Assembly: GCF_016862375.1 (NCBI RefSeq)
Contig: NZ_BOMV01000011.1
Coordinates: forward strand, 37,089-101,088
Origin: Paractinoplanes rishiriensis
Lineage (GTDB): Bacteria; Actinomycetota; Actinomycetes; Mycobacteriales; Micromonosporaceae
Direction: 5' to 3'
Length of the DNA stretch: 64,000 nucleotides
Both the position numbers and the translations under genes were made by a program. The notes below the pieces were generated by a model. That model did no database searches. It was given only the letters and a program-made list of their open reading frames with translations, and was not told the DNA's origin. Shown here piece after piece: positions 16,448 to 24,976 of the stretch (position 1 is its first letter; every line of letters starts with the position of its first letter).

Positions 16448-17486
16448 AGCGGGCCACCGACAGCGCCTCGGGGACGGCCTCGCCACGCACCGAGGCGGCC
16501 GTCACCCGGGCCAGTTCGGGCGCGATCTGAATGCCGTACCCGCCTTGGCCGGCGATCCACCACAGGCCCGGCGCCGCCGGGTCGGGCCCGGCCACCGGGA
16601 TCCGGTCCGGCGCGAACGTGCGCAGGCCGGCCCACGCGGTCTGCACCGAGCGCAGGCCGAGTGTGGTGGCCCGGTTGACCCGGTCGAGCGCCAGCGCCAC
16701 GTCCAGGTCGTCGGCGCGGGCGTCGCACGGCTCGCTGGGCGTCTCGTCGGCCGGCGAGACCAGCACGCCGGCGCCCTCCGGCCGGAAGTAGAACGTCTCG
16801 CCGACGTCGGCCACGATCGGCCAGGACCGGTCCACGCCGGTCGCCCGGGCCACCGCGGCGGTGCGGCGCAGCGGCCGCAGACCGAGCGGCGGCGCGCCGA
16901 GGGCCGCCGCGACCCGGTCGGCCCAGGCACCGGCCGCGTTGACCACCACGGCCGCCGATACCGGTCCGGCGGCGGTGTCCAGGAGCCAGCGGTCACCGTC
17001 GCGCCGTCCGCCGCGTACGGCCGCATTTAAAAAGATCTCCGCGCCGGAGCGGCGGCAGGAGCCCAGGTAATGCTGATGCAGGCCGAGGACGTCGATCTCC
17101 AGCGCGCCCGGCTCGAGCAGCGCGGCCGCGCACCAGCCCGGACGCAGCACCGGGCAGTGCTCCGCGGCATCCACCGGTATCAGTGCCGAGCCGGCCAGCG
17201 CCTCCAGCCGGTCGAACTGCGCGGGCGGCGCCACCCAGAGCAGCGGGCGCGGGGTCAGCAGTGGACCGGCCGCGTCGAACACCGCCCGGCTCGCCACCGT
17301 GAGGGCGCGCACCGGCGGGCCGCCGTAGCTCTCCAGGAACATGGCGGCCGACCGCCCGGTGGTGTGGTAAGCGGGTTGGCTCTCCTGCTCCAGCAGCACC
17401 ACCGCGTGGTCGCCGGCCAGTTCCGCCGCCACCGACACCCCGGCGATCCCGGCCCCGATCACGGCCACGTCCGCTTCGATCCGCAT
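16434..17486 (-). CDS. FAD-dependent amino-acid-type oxidoreductase (DAO family)
   Basis: 350 residues. Dinucleotide-binding motif VIGAGIAGVSVAAEL at the N terminus, then HTTGRSAAMF, the FAD-contacting VVNAAGAWADRVA, and C-terminal GLRTFAPDRIPVAGPDP with WWIAGQGGYGIQ. This combination is typical of D-amino-acid/D-arginine dehydrogenase-like and glycine-oxidase-like enzymes, which oxidise a primary or secondary amine to an imine. No dedicated partner lies nearby, so the substrate is open. ATG 17486 begins right at the nucleotide-binding fold. Confidence 0.87.
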   Translation of the reverse strand: MRIEADVAVIGAGIAGVSVAAELAGDHAVVLLEQESQPAYHTTGRSAAMFLESYGGPPVRALTVASRAVFDAAGPLLTPRPLLWVAPPAQFDRLEALAGSALIPVDAAEHCPVLRPGWCAAALLEPGALEIDVLGLHQHYLGSCRRSGAEIFLNAAVRGGRRDGDRWLLDTAAGPVSAAVVVNAAGAWADRVAAALGAPPLGLRPLRRTAAVARATGVDRSWPIVADVGETFYFRPEGAGVLVSPADETPSEPCDARADDLDVALALDRVNRATTLGLRSVQTAWAGLRTFAPDRIPVAGPDPAAPGLWWIAGQGGYGIQIAPELARVTAASVRGEAVPEALSVARFTGR

Positions 17487-17549
17487 GCCTGCATTGTGGC
17501 GCAGTTGATCTATGAGTGACGGTTGTCGATGGATGCAAGGATGAGCCGC

Positions 17550-19109
17550 ATGACCGATTCCACAGCGCCACCACGCCGGTTCGCCGTACGCTCCGGCGTC
17601 GCACTTGCGGTACTGGTCACCGCCGCGGTCGCCGTTCCGGGAACGGCCGCCGCCTCATCCCGTGCCCGCCCGGTCAGCTGGGCGGCCTGCACCGAGACGC
17701 CGCTGCTCGGCTACGACTGCGCCACCTACGAGGTGCCGCTCGACCACGACAAGCCGCGCGGCGCCACCACCACCATCGCGCTGGCCCGCCGCCCGGCCGC
17801 CGACCAGGCCGGCAAGATCGGCACGATCTTCGTGAACCCGGGTGGTCCGGGTGGCCCGGGCCGTGGCCTGGTCCGGTCGAACGGGATCGTGGCGCCCGAG
17901 GTGCTGGCCCGCTTCGACCTGGTCGGGTTCGACCCGCGGGGCATCGGAGCGAGCGACCCGATCCAGTGCTTCCCGACCGACGCCGAGGCCGAGGCGGTCC
18001 TGTCCGGGATCCGCGGCGTACCGCTGACCGAGGCGGAGATCGACGCCACGCTCGCGGCCAACGTCGCGCACACCGAGGCGTGCAAGGCCAACGCCGGCCC
18101 GCTGCTGACCCACATGAGCACGCTGAACGTCGCCAAGGACCTCGACCTGCTGCGCCAGGCGGTGGGCGACGACAAGCTCACCTACATCGGCTATTCGTAC
18201 GGCACGCTGATCGGCGCCACGTACGTCAACCTGTTCCCGCGCCGGGTGCGCGCCGTCGTGCTGGACGGCAACGTCGACCCCGACCAGCGCACCAACCGCC
18301 GCCTGGTCAACAAGTTCGAACGGGCCGGCGGCTTCGAGATCGCGCTGGCCGGCTTCCTGCGCGAGTGCGACGCGGCGGGGGCGCACTGTGTGTTCGGGCC
18401 GGACTCGCGGACCAAGTTCGACGCGATCCGCGAGCGGTTCCGGCAGGGTCCCGTGGAGGTGCCCGGCATCGGCACGGCCACCCTCGACGACTTCACCGGC
18501 TTCGTCATCGACGTGATGTACGACCTGGAGGCGTTCCCGGAGGCGGCGCAGATCCTGCAGCTGTTGCACGAGACCATCACCGGCACGCCGAGCACGCTGA
18601 AGGCCGGTGGGCCGGCCTTGCCGAAGCAGGCAACGGGCCGGCTGTGGAGCCGGGACGGGGACGCGTACGCGTTCAACGGCTTCGACGCCGGCCGCGCGGT
18701 GAACTGTGCCGACGCGCCGCTGCCGCGCAACCCGGAGCTGTACCCGGGCTTCGCCGTGGCGTTCGAGAAGGCGCACCGCACCTACGGCCGGGCCGAGGCG
18801 TTCAGCGAGGTCGGCTGCGCCACCTGGCCGCGGGTGCAGGAACGCTACAACGGCCCGTGGGACCGTAAGACGTCGCAGACGGTCCTGGTGGTCAACCCGA
18901 CCTACGACCCGGCGACCCGGTACGACTTCGCCGTGCGGATGACCCGCCAGCTCGGTAACGCCCGGCTGCTGACGCTCGACGGCTTCGGCCACACCAGCAG
19001 CAACAGCACGTGCATCACCAACTGGTACACCCGCTACGTGCTGCACGGTGAGGTGCCGCCGGTGGGCACCCGGTGCGGCCAGGACCGGCCGCCGTTCCCG
19101 CCGGCCTGA
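17550..19109 (+). CDS. Secreted alpha/beta hydrolase, TAP-like (tripeptidyl aminopeptidase type)
   Basis: 519 residues with a signal peptide (RSGVALAVLVTAAVAVPGTAAA). The alpha/beta-hydrolase core has the oxyanion region NPGGPGGPG, nucleophile elbow GYSYG, acid in NPTYDPATRYD and histidine in LDGFGHTS, and the C-terminal Abhydrolase_4/TAP region is present. Secreted Streptomyces members remove N-terminal di- or tripeptides from proteins. The start ATG 17550 has AAGGA 8 bp upstream; earlier ATGs at 17529 and 17541 are alternatives. It is convergent with the subtilisin gene, sharing a strong hairpin. Confidence 0.9.
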   Translation: MTDSTAPPRRFAVRSGVALAVLVTAAVAVPGTAAASSRARPVSWAACTETPLLGYDCATYEVPLDHDKPRGATTTIALARRPAADQAGKIGTIFVNPGGPGGPGRGLVRSNGIVAPEVLARFDLVGFDPRGIGASDPIQCFPTDAEAEAVLSGIRGVPLTEAEIDATLAANVAHTEACKANAGPLLTHMSTLNVAKDLDLLRQAVGDDKLTYIGYSYGTLIGATYVNLFPRRVRAVVLDGNVDPDQRTNRRLVNKFERAGGFEIALAGFLRECDAAGAHCVFGPDSRTKFDAIRERFRQGPVEVPGIGTATLDDFTGFVIDVMYDLEAFPEAAQILQLLHETITGTPSTLKAGGPALPKQATGRLWSRDGDAYAFNGFDAGRAVNCADAPLPRNPELYPGFAVAFEKAHRTYGRAEAFSEVGCATWPRVQERYNGPWDRKTSQTVLVVNPTYDPATRYDFAVRMTRQLGNARLLTLDGFGHTSSNSTCITNWYTRYVLHGEVPPVGTRCGQDRPPFPPA

Positions 19110-19117
19110 CGGCACAT

Positions 19118-19154
19118 CTCGGCGGCGGGTCCCCAGTCAGGACCCGCCGCCGAG
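19118..19154. terminator. Bidirectional hairpin between convergent hydrolase and protease genes
   Basis: A perfect 15-bp stem (CTCGGCGGCGGGTCC and its complement) with a 7-base loop CCAGTCA. It starts 8 bp past the stop of the hydrolase and ends 8 bp before the protease stop. There is no T-tract, as often seen in high-GC genomes. Confidence 0.75.
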
Positions 19155-19162
19155 GCCCGGAT

Positions 19163-20344
19163 TCAGTTGACGACCTGCAGCAGCAGGTTGGGCGAGTTGG
19201 TGCCGGGGTTGGTCACCTTGCCGCTGACCGCGGTGGTGGTCAGCGACGTCGCCACCTGTGCCGGAGTGAGCTCCGGGTCGGCCTCGAGAAGCAGCGCGGC
19301 CACGCCGGCCACGTGCGGTGCGGCCATCGACGTACCGCTGATCGTGGCCGTGGCGGTGCCGCTGGTGTACCAGGCCGACGTGATCGACGACCCGGGCGCG
19401 AAGATGTCCAGGCAGCTGCCGTGGTTCGAGTACGTGGCCTTCGCGTCGGTCCGGGTGGTGGCGCCGACGGTGACCGCCGCGGCGACCCGGGCGGGGGAGG
19501 AGTTGCACGCGTTCGCGTTGCTGTTGCCGGCCGCCACGCTGTAGGTGATGCCGGCCGCGATCGAGTTGCTGACCGCGGTGTCGATGCTGCTGCTGGCGCC
19601 GCCGCCGAGGCTCATGTTGGCCACCGCGGGCTTCACGGCGTTCTGGGTGACCCAGTTGATGCCGTTCAGGACGCCGACCGTGGTGCCCTCGCCCGCGCAG
19701 TTCAGCACCCGGACGCCGACCAGCTTGACCGCCTTGGCGACCCCGTACGTGCTGCCGCCGACCGTGCCCGCCACGTGCGTGCCGTGGCCGTTGCAGTCGG
19801 TGGCGTTGCTGTCGTTGTCGACGAAGTCGTAGCCGCTGACCGCCCGGCCGCCGAACTGGCTGTGCGTGGTCAGCACGCCGGTGTCGATGATGTACGCGGT
19901 AACCTCGCCCGCGGTGTTCGGGTACGTGTAGGTGGTGCTCAGCGGCAGGCTCGGCTGGTCCAGCCGGTCCAGGCCCCAGGTCGCGCCGGCCTGGGTGTCC
20001 GCGGTCCGGAACACCTGGTTCTGCTCGACGTACTCGACCGCCGGGTCGGCGGCCAGCCGCTCGGCCGCGGCCTCCGAGATCCGGGCCTCGAAGCCGCCGC
20101 GCAGGGTGTTCGCGTAGACACCGCGAACCACACCGCCGTACTTGCCGGCGACCTTGGAGGCGCGGGTGTCGACCGTGGACAGCGTGCCGTCCTTCAGCAC
20201 GACGATGTAGCTGCCGGGCACCGCGTTAGGTGAGTCGGCGTGCCGGATCTCGCCCGTGCTGTCCTCGGCGATCGCCGGTGCGGCCAGGGCCACGAGGGCG
20301 CCGGCCATCAGTGCGGCGACGCCCACGCTCTTGCGGATTTTCAC
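19163..20344 (-). CDS. Secreted subtilisin-family serine protease (S8)
   Basis: 393 residues. Signal peptide 1-26, an inhibitor_I9 propeptide at about 44-112 (GSYIVVLKDG ... VEYVEQNQVF), then the catalytic domain with D154 (YIIDTGV), H187 (GHGTHVAG) and S339 (SGTSMAAPH). Four or more cysteines (184, 216, 280, 311) suggest disulfides. There is no C-terminal extra domain. The GTG start follows AAGGGGAC. It should be exported, self-processed and act on extracellular protein. It sits with other secreted hydrolases. Confidence 0.94.
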   Translation of the reverse strand: MKIRKSVGVAALMAGALVALAAPAIAEDSTGEIRHADSPNAVPGSYIVVLKDGTLSTVDTRASKVAGKYGGVVRGVYANTLRGGFEARISEAAAERLAADPAVEYVEQNQVFRTADTQAGATWGLDRLDQPSLPLSTTYTYPNTAGEVTAYIIDTGVLTTHSQFGGRAVSGYDFVDNDSNATDCNGHGTHVAGTVGGSTYGVAKAVKLVGVRVLNCAGEGTTVGVLNGINWVTQNAVKPAVANMSLGGGASSSIDTAVSNSIAAGITYSVAAGNSNANACNSSPARVAAAVTVGATTRTDAKATYSNHGSCLDIFAPGSSITSAWYTSGTATATISGTSMAAPHVAGVAALLLEADPELTPAQVATSLTTTAVSGKVTNPGTNSPNLLLQVVN

Positions 20345-20462
20345 GTCCCCTTGTCCTCTCGATCGATGGGGATGAAAGCCGCCCCCCGACGGCCGGACAA
20401 GCTGTTCGAAGGTGCCGTCGCGCTCGTGTCGGTGGCGCACGAGCGCGACGGCGGTGTAACCA

Positions 20463-22460
20463 CTAAGCGGTGGTGCAGGCGTTGCCGTTGAGCGTGAATG
20501 CGGGCGGCACCGGGTTACTGCCGGTCCAGCTGCCGAGGAAGCCGAACGAGGCGGTGCCGCCGGTGGCCAGGTTGCCGTTCCACGCGGCGTTGGTCACCGT
20601 GACCGTGGAGCCGCTCTGGCTGACCGAGCCGTTCCACAGCTGGGCGACGGTCTGGCCGGCCGTGAAGGTCCAGCCGGCCCGCCAGCCGCTGATCGCCGTA
20701 CCGGTATTGGTGATCTTGACCTCGCCCTGGAATCCACCCTGCCAGCTGCCGGTGACCCGGTAGCTGATCGAGCACGACCCGATGTTGGACGGAGTGGGGC
20801 TGGGCGGGTCGGTGGGCGGCCCGGAGGAAGAGACCGTGGGAGTAGGCGTCGGCGATGACGTGGTCGGGACGACCGTCGGTGCCGTGGTGGTCGTTCCGAT
20901 CTTGGACGGGTCCACCACGCCCCAGTAGGCGTCCTTGGCCTGCAGCCGGGTGTCGAACAGCAACGGCGCGTCCTTGCGGGTCACCGGGAAGGTGTCCAGC
21001 CAGGTGTTGTCGTCCGCGAGGCCCCACACGATCACCGCGGTGATCTCGCCCGGGTACTGGCGGAACAGCGCGAACATGTCGCGGTACATGAACGCCTGCT
21101 GGCGCAGCCGGTCGGCCGGCGGCGTCGGGAAGTTCTCGCCGCTGTTGGTGTAGATGCTGACGTCCATCTCGGTGACCTGCTGGTCGATGCCGAGCGGGAC
21201 GAACTTGTCGATCATCGCCTTGCTCTCGGACAGCGTCGGCCAGCTCACGTTGATGTGCACCTGGTGGCCCACACCGTCGATCGGCACACCCTCGGCCTTC
21301 AGCTGGGTGACCAGGTTGAAGAGCTTGTCGCGCTTGGCCGGCACGTTGGTGTTGTAGTCGTTGATGTAGAGCTTGGCGGTCGGCAGCACCTCACGCGCCA
21401 CCCGGAACGCGGTCCGGATGTAGTCGAGGCCGGCGATGTTGAACCAGTTGCTGCGGCGCAGGCCGTCCGACTGGTTCTCGTCGATGACCTCGTTGACCAC
21501 ATCCCACACCGGGATGGTCGTGCCGTACTTGGCGCCCACGTTGCGGATGTGATTTTCCAGCCGGGACAGCAGCAGCGCCTTGTCCTCGGCGGTGGCGGTC
21601 ATCGGCTGGCCGTCGGCGCCCACGAAGACCCAGGCCGGGGTCTGGTTGTGCCAGACGAAGGTGTGCCCGCGGACGGCCTTGCCGTTCGCCTTGGCCCACG
21701 CGACCAGCGGGTCGGCCTGGGTGTAGGTGAAGGTGTTCTCGGTGGGCTCGGTGGCGTCCCACTTGAGCGCGTTGCCCGGCGTGACCAGGTCGAAGTGCTT
21801 GTTCAGCAGCTGGCCGTGCTCGGTGACGATCTCCGCGCCGGTGATCGAGGCGCCCACCGGGAACTCGGTGATCACGTCCTTGATCGACGGGATGTCCGTC
21901 TGGATCGGCAGCGACGGCACGTAGCTGATCGCGACATCGTCGATGTAGAGCGAACCGGTGCTGGACGAGGTCTCCACGTACACCCGCAGGAACTCGACGT
22001 CGGAAGCGAGCGTGTACCGGCCGACCAGGTTGACCCAGTTGCCGTTGTTCACCGCGGTGTTGCCGACCACCTGGTCGTAGGAGGCGGTGCCACCGGTGCG
22101 CCGTTCGACGCTGAGCCGGGCGTTGTCCGACCCCTCAGCCATGCGCACCCAGACCGAGATGGTGTACGCGGTGCCCTTCTCGAAGAGGTCCAGAACATCG
22201 AGCGATGGGCCCTGCCAGGCTGCGGTCCGCCCGGTGACCTGCAGGCTCCGGCTGCCGCCGTGGGCGACCGTGGTGCTCGTGGCCAGCACCTCGGCCGAGC
22301 GACCCGCCCAGCCGTCGGAGGTGCCGTCCTCGAACGTGTCGGTCAGCACGGTGACCGCGGCCGGATCGTCGGCAGCGCTCGCGATGTTCGTGATTGTTAC
22401 GGCGGCTACGGGCGCCGCGACCAGGACTGTGGCCACGGCGAGCCGCGCAAGTGCGCGCAT
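20463..22460 (-). CDS. Secreted GH10 endo-beta-1,4-xylanase with N-terminal CBM and C-terminal CBM2
   Basis: 665 residues. Signal peptide to ~29, a CBM4/9/22-like jelly-roll domain at ~35-180, a GH10 catalytic domain at ~195-535 with acid/base E324 (VVNEV) and nucleophile E431 (TEMDVS), a Pro/Thr/Ser linker, and a CBM2 cellulose-binding module at ~575-665 with paired cysteines. It hydrolyses xylan backbones outside the cell while bound to plant wall. AAGGA lies 8 bp before the ATG at 22460. A perfect CebR/CelR-type operator lies 58 bp upstream, so it is likely repressed unless cello-oligosaccharides are present. Confidence 0.96.
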   Translation of the reverse strand: MRALARLAVATVLVAAPVAAVTITNIASAADDPAAVTVLTDTFEDGTSDGWAGRSAEVLATSTTVAHGGSRSLQVTGRTAAWQGPSLDVLDLFEKGTAYTISVWVRMAEGSDNARLSVERRTGGTASYDQVVGNTAVNNGNWVNLVGRYTLASDVEFLRVYVETSSSTGSLYIDDVAISYVPSLPIQTDIPSIKDVITEFPVGASITGAEIVTEHGQLLNKHFDLVTPGNALKWDATEPTENTFTYTQADPLVAWAKANGKAVRGHTFVWHNQTPAWVFVGADGQPMTATAEDKALLLSRLENHIRNVGAKYGTTIPVWDVVNEVIDENQSDGLRRSNWFNIAGLDYIRTAFRVAREVLPTAKLYINDYNTNVPAKRDKLFNLVTQLKAEGVPIDGVGHQVHINVSWPTLSESKAMIDKFVPLGIDQQVTEMDVSIYTNSGENFPTPPADRLRQQAFMYRDMFALFRQYPGEITAVIVWGLADDNTWLDTFPVTRKDAPLLFDTRLQAKDAYWGVVDPSKIGTTTTAPTVVPTTSSPTPTPTVSSSGPPTDPPSPTPSNIGSCSISYRVTGSWQGGFQGEVKITNTGTAISGWRAGWTFTAGQTVAQLWNGSVSQSGSTVTVTNAAWNGNLATGGTASFGFLGSWTGSNPVPPAFTLNGNACTTA

Positions 22461-22517
22461 CTCGGTGTTCCTTAGGGGGAAACGGTACGCCGTCAGATAG
22501 AGACAGCCATCGTTGCA

Positions 22518-22531
22518 TGGGAGCGCTCCCA
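22518..22531. promoter_or_regulatory. CebR/CelR-type operator upstream of GH10 xylanase
   Basis: A perfect 14-bp palindrome TGGGAGCGCTCCCA (18 bp palindromic if flanking CA/TG are counted, 22516-22533). It is identical to the site described for the LacI-type cellulase regulators CelR (Thermobifida) and CebR (Streptomyces). Two more identical cores lie before the GH5 and GH6 genes in this window. Confidence 0.85.
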
Positions 22532-22557
22532 TGACAATGGTGTGTCCACGATGTTGC

Positions 22558-22642
22558 GGCGACCGCCCCTCAGCCCAGTGGCGACCGCCCTCAGTCCAGT
22601 GGCGACCGCCCTCAGTCCAGTGGCGACCGCCCTCAGTCCAGT
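22558..22642. repeat. 21-bp tandem array overlapping the 3' end of the sigma-factor gene
   Basis: Four units of GGCGACCGCCCTCAGTCCAGT; the first has one extra C and one change. The last unit contains the stop codon of the minus-strand sigma gene (22633-22635), so the array looks like repeated duplication of the gene's own 3' end into the gap before the xylanase promoter. Confidence 0.85.
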
Positions 22643-24030
22643 GGCGGGCGGGTCAGAAACGACCCGTCGGCGCCGAATTCCGCGCTGCCGTCGAACTGAT
22701 CGACCCACATCTCGCCGCCGGTGTGCCGCAGGAACCAGCCCCGGTAGTTGTACGACTCCAGCGCCACGGTTCCGGCAGACCAGCCGGCCCGGGCGCAGAA
22801 CGTCGCATCCCGCCGGGACAGCACCGTATTTTGCTCGTCGCTGGCCCGCAGGCGCCAGTTGAGGTGCCGCAGGTGCCGGCCGTCCGCGGCGAGCAGCGAA
22901 TAGCATTGCCGATCCGCCAAGCCCGGCACAACCTCGAACGTCGCCCATTTCCGATCGGTGTCGTTGCTGACGTCGGTCAATACGCCCGCGTCGCCGAGAA
23001 TGGCCACGTAACGCCCGCTCTGGTTGGCCGATTCGAGCGATACTTTGCCGGTTGACAACGGCGGCGGTTGACTTTGCGTCACCGTGGGCTGTTGCTCTTT
23101 CTGGTCCGGGTTCTCTTTTTCGTCCGCGGCGACGGCCAGTCCGACCGTGAGCGCTCCCACCGTGACGGCGCCGGCCAGCGCGGTTTTGAGGCCGATACCG
23201 GATGCCGTCGCGGTCACCGCCCCGCCGATTGCCTCAACGACCGCCTTGTCCACCGCCGCCGGCACCGCGACCAGCCCCGCCAGCAGCCGCTCCGCCGGAA
23301 TCATCCGCTCCCCGGCCGGCCCGCACACCGCACAGGACCGGACGTGCCGCGCGATCCGCTTCCGCCAGAACGGCCCGGGAACCCCGTTCCAGTCCGCGAT
23401 GGTCGCACTGAGCCGATCGCAGCCCGGCACGGCTTCGAGCGCCGCCACGATGCTCCGGCTCAGCTCCAGCTGCTCCCGCATGCGCCGGACGCGTACCCCC
23501 GCATGCCCCACCCGCACCCGCAGCGCCGCGGCCAGCTCGGCCCGCGTCAGTTCCCCCGCGGTCTCCAGCCACCAGAGCGACAGAACGGCGCGCTCATCCG
23601 CCGACAACCACCGTCCGGCGTGCTTGACCTGGCGCCGCTGCTGCGCCATCTCGAGCCGGAGCAGCGCCGGTTCCTCGGCGTCCGCCCCCGGCTTCCAGGC
23701 CGCATCCTCCAGCGGCGCAATCCGCTCCGCCGCCCGGTCAGCCTTGGCCGCGTAGGTGCCGACCTGCCGCACCGTGATCGCGGCGAGCCAGGCCCGGAAA
23801 CTCTCCGGGGCCCGCAGCTTGGGAAGCTCCCGAACGGCCCGGAGCAGCACCTCCTGCACCACGTCGTCCACTTCAGACCGAGCCCCGAGTGCCTGCCTGA
23901 CCAGGTTGTAGACAAGCGGCAGATGCCCCCGGACCAACGCCTCCAACGCCGCCCGATCCCCACCCCGAGCCGCCACGACCAGCGCAGCATCGCCCCCAGG
24001 TGCCGCCGGCGCCCACGTACCCACAGCCAT
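22633..24030 (-). CDS. Membrane-anchored ECF sigma factor fused to zinc anti-sigma motif and AbfB domain
   Basis: 465 residues. Sigma region 2 lies at ~25-95 (DDVVQEVLLRA) and region 4 at ~125-190. A zf-HC2-like motif H229-x3-C233-x2-C236 follows, as in ZAS anti-sigma factors, then a membrane helix at ~281-301 and an extracellular AbfB (arabinofuranosidase B/CBM42-like) domain at ~328-462, with repeats such as SLESANQSGRYV and ALESYNYRGWFLRH. This is a sigma factor, its inhibitor and a sugar sensor in one chain. Some ECF groups are known with fused C-terminal membrane/sensor parts. I infer that hemicellulose binding outside controls sigma activity inside. It is flanked by xylanase and other glycosidase genes. 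Confidence 0.88.
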   Translation of the reverse strand: MAVGTWAPAAPGGDAALVVAARGGDRAALEALVRGHLPLVYNLVRQALGARSEVDDVVQEVLLRAVRELPKLRAPESFRAWLAAITVRQVGTYAAKADRAAERIAPLEDAAWKPGADAEEPALLRLEMAQQRRQVKHAGRWLSADERAVLSLWWLETAGELTRAELAAALRVRVGHAGVRVRRMREQLELSRSIVAALEAVPGCDRLSATIADWNGVPGPFWRKRIARHVRSCAVCGPAGERMIPAERLLAGLVAVPAAVDKAVVEAIGGAVTATASGIGLKTALAGAVTVGALTVGLAVAADEKENPDQKEQQPTVTQSQPPPLSTGKVSLESANQSGRYVAILGDAGVLTDVSNDTDRKWATFEVVPGLADRQCYSLLAADGRHLRHLNWRLRASDEQNTVLSRRDATFCARAGWSAGTVALESYNYRGWFLRHTGGEMWVDQFDGSAEFGADGSFLTRPPLD

Positions 24031-24697
24031 CGGTCTGTCCGCTCACGAAGTGTGACCGGCATGCTACGAGACCCGCCCAGAACATTCAAGAACATGCAGA
24101 GGTACGCGACGGCACCGTCACCCACCCCCCGCGGCAGCCCTGCCTCACACCGCGACCACCTGCCCCGACGGGCCATAGCGCGCGTTTCGCGCGCCTGCAC
24201 CCGCTCGGCCGTCACCCTGCCCGGCGGCGCGGCCCCATCCGGCTTCCGGCGCGTGGAGACCTTGACCCGTCCGCCCGAACAAAGTTGCACGCGGCGCGGT
24301 TGCCGTTCGGGGCGGCCGATGGCGGACCTCCAACCCAGCCCCAGCCATCCCGCTTTGCGGCAGCCCGCCGCTGGGCGCATATCCGATGCCTTAAGAGTTC
24401 GCCGATGGCTGCCTGGGCTAGATCTTGGCGATTTACGGTCACCTAGAGTTTCGCCATTCGGTTGATGCGCGGCCGGTGAAGTGCCACAGCGAGCCGACAC
24501 CCGCCGCCGTCTGGTGGTGGTGGCCCGGGTCGCGATCTTGAAGAATTGGTTGTTCCGGTCGAACTCCGGTCGAACCGGAACTCGCCACGATCTATCGGTG
24601 GAGCGGCTTTATAAGGTATTACGCGGCTTTTGCTCCGGAGGGTGTTCCGGCGGGTGGAATGATCGTCCGAATTCTGCAGCCAGGACAGGCCCACGAT

Positions 24698-24800
24698 GCG
24701 GCCAGCGGATCCCGGTCATCGTCGAACAGCAGATCGACAACATCGCGTCGCGGACGAGGCCAGCGGGGGACGTTTGCGGCAAAAGGCATGGCGAGTGCCA
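24698..24800 (+). repeat. Copy 3 (diverged) of the ~90-bp intergenic repeat
   Basis: GATCCCGGTCATCGTCGAAC and AGCAGATCGACAACATCGCG align with GATCTCGTGTCATCGACGAACAGCAACTCGACAACGTCC-type sequence in copies 1 and 2. The downstream part keeps a TTTGCGG block as in copy 1. Identity is roughly 65-75% by eye. It is a single copy here, with no inverted partner seen. Confidence 0.5.
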
Positions 24801-24842
24801 TACTGCGGGCGGCTCCGGGCGGTCCACTGTGTTTCCTGGATC

Positions 24843-24856
24843 GGAAATATGTTTCC
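24843..24856. promoter_or_regulatory. GGAAA-N4-TTTCC palindrome, distal site
   Basis: GGAAATATGTTTCC, with TGTTTCCT direct repeats on both sides (24829 and 24859 regions). It pairs with a similar palindrome at 24921-24934. It lies 33 bp before the TTGACA box of the glycosidase promoter. Confidence 0.45.
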
Positions 24857-24888
24857 TGATGTTTCCTAGGGGAGGCGTTCATAAGTCA

Positions 24889-24918
24889 TTGACATGTGTT
24901 AATAGCGGCTCGTAACTT
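24889..24918 (+). promoter_or_regulatory. Predicted sigma-70-type promoter of the GH-A glycosidase gene
   Basis: TTGACA (24889-24894), 18-bp spacer, TAACTT (24913-24918). The -35 box is perfect and the -10 is weak. Transcription would begin near 24925, inside the second GGAAA-N4-TTTCC palindrome, a position suited to repression. Confidence 0.5.
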
Positions 24919-24920
24919 CG

Positions 24921-24934
24921 GGAAACAGTTTTCC
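24921..24934. promoter_or_regulatory. GGAAA-N4-TTTCC palindrome, proximal site over the start of transcription
   Basis: GGAAACAGTTTTCC, just after the predicted -10 box. It shares the GGAAA/TTTCC arms of the site 78 bp upstream. The cognate repressor is not identified in this window. Confidence 0.5.
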
Positions 24935-24976
24935 TTCGCGCGCTGATTCTGCGTGCTGTCCCCCGGAGGAGTTGGT

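Larger units (their letters stand above)
24031..24976. other. Long intergenic region with repeats and inverted repeats, no gene seen
   Basis: About 950 bp between the divergent sigma-factor and glycosidase genes. No frame on either strand has a convincing start or family resemblance. It contains a perfect GCGCGCG-TTT-CGCGCGC hairpin (24178-24194), an inverted repeat GTTCCGGT/ACCGGAAC (24552-24559 and 24574-24581), a third diverged copy of the 11.9-12.4 kb repeat, and the promoter region of the glycosidase. A locally higher A+T content near 24600-24900 fits regulatory DNA. Confidence 0.7.

Noticed and set aside
16434..17486. Role of the FAD oxidoreductase as the missing PuuB-type amine oxidase of the 37-48 kb pathway
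   Set aside because: It lies 20 kb away, lacks the 18-bp operator and looks more like a D-amino-acid-type dehydrogenase; too weak to claim.
24178..24194. Transcription terminator GCGCGCG-TTT-CGCGCGC
   Set aside because: It is upstream of the sigma-factor gene and not behind any gene, so a terminator role is unlikely; kept only as a noted hairpin.
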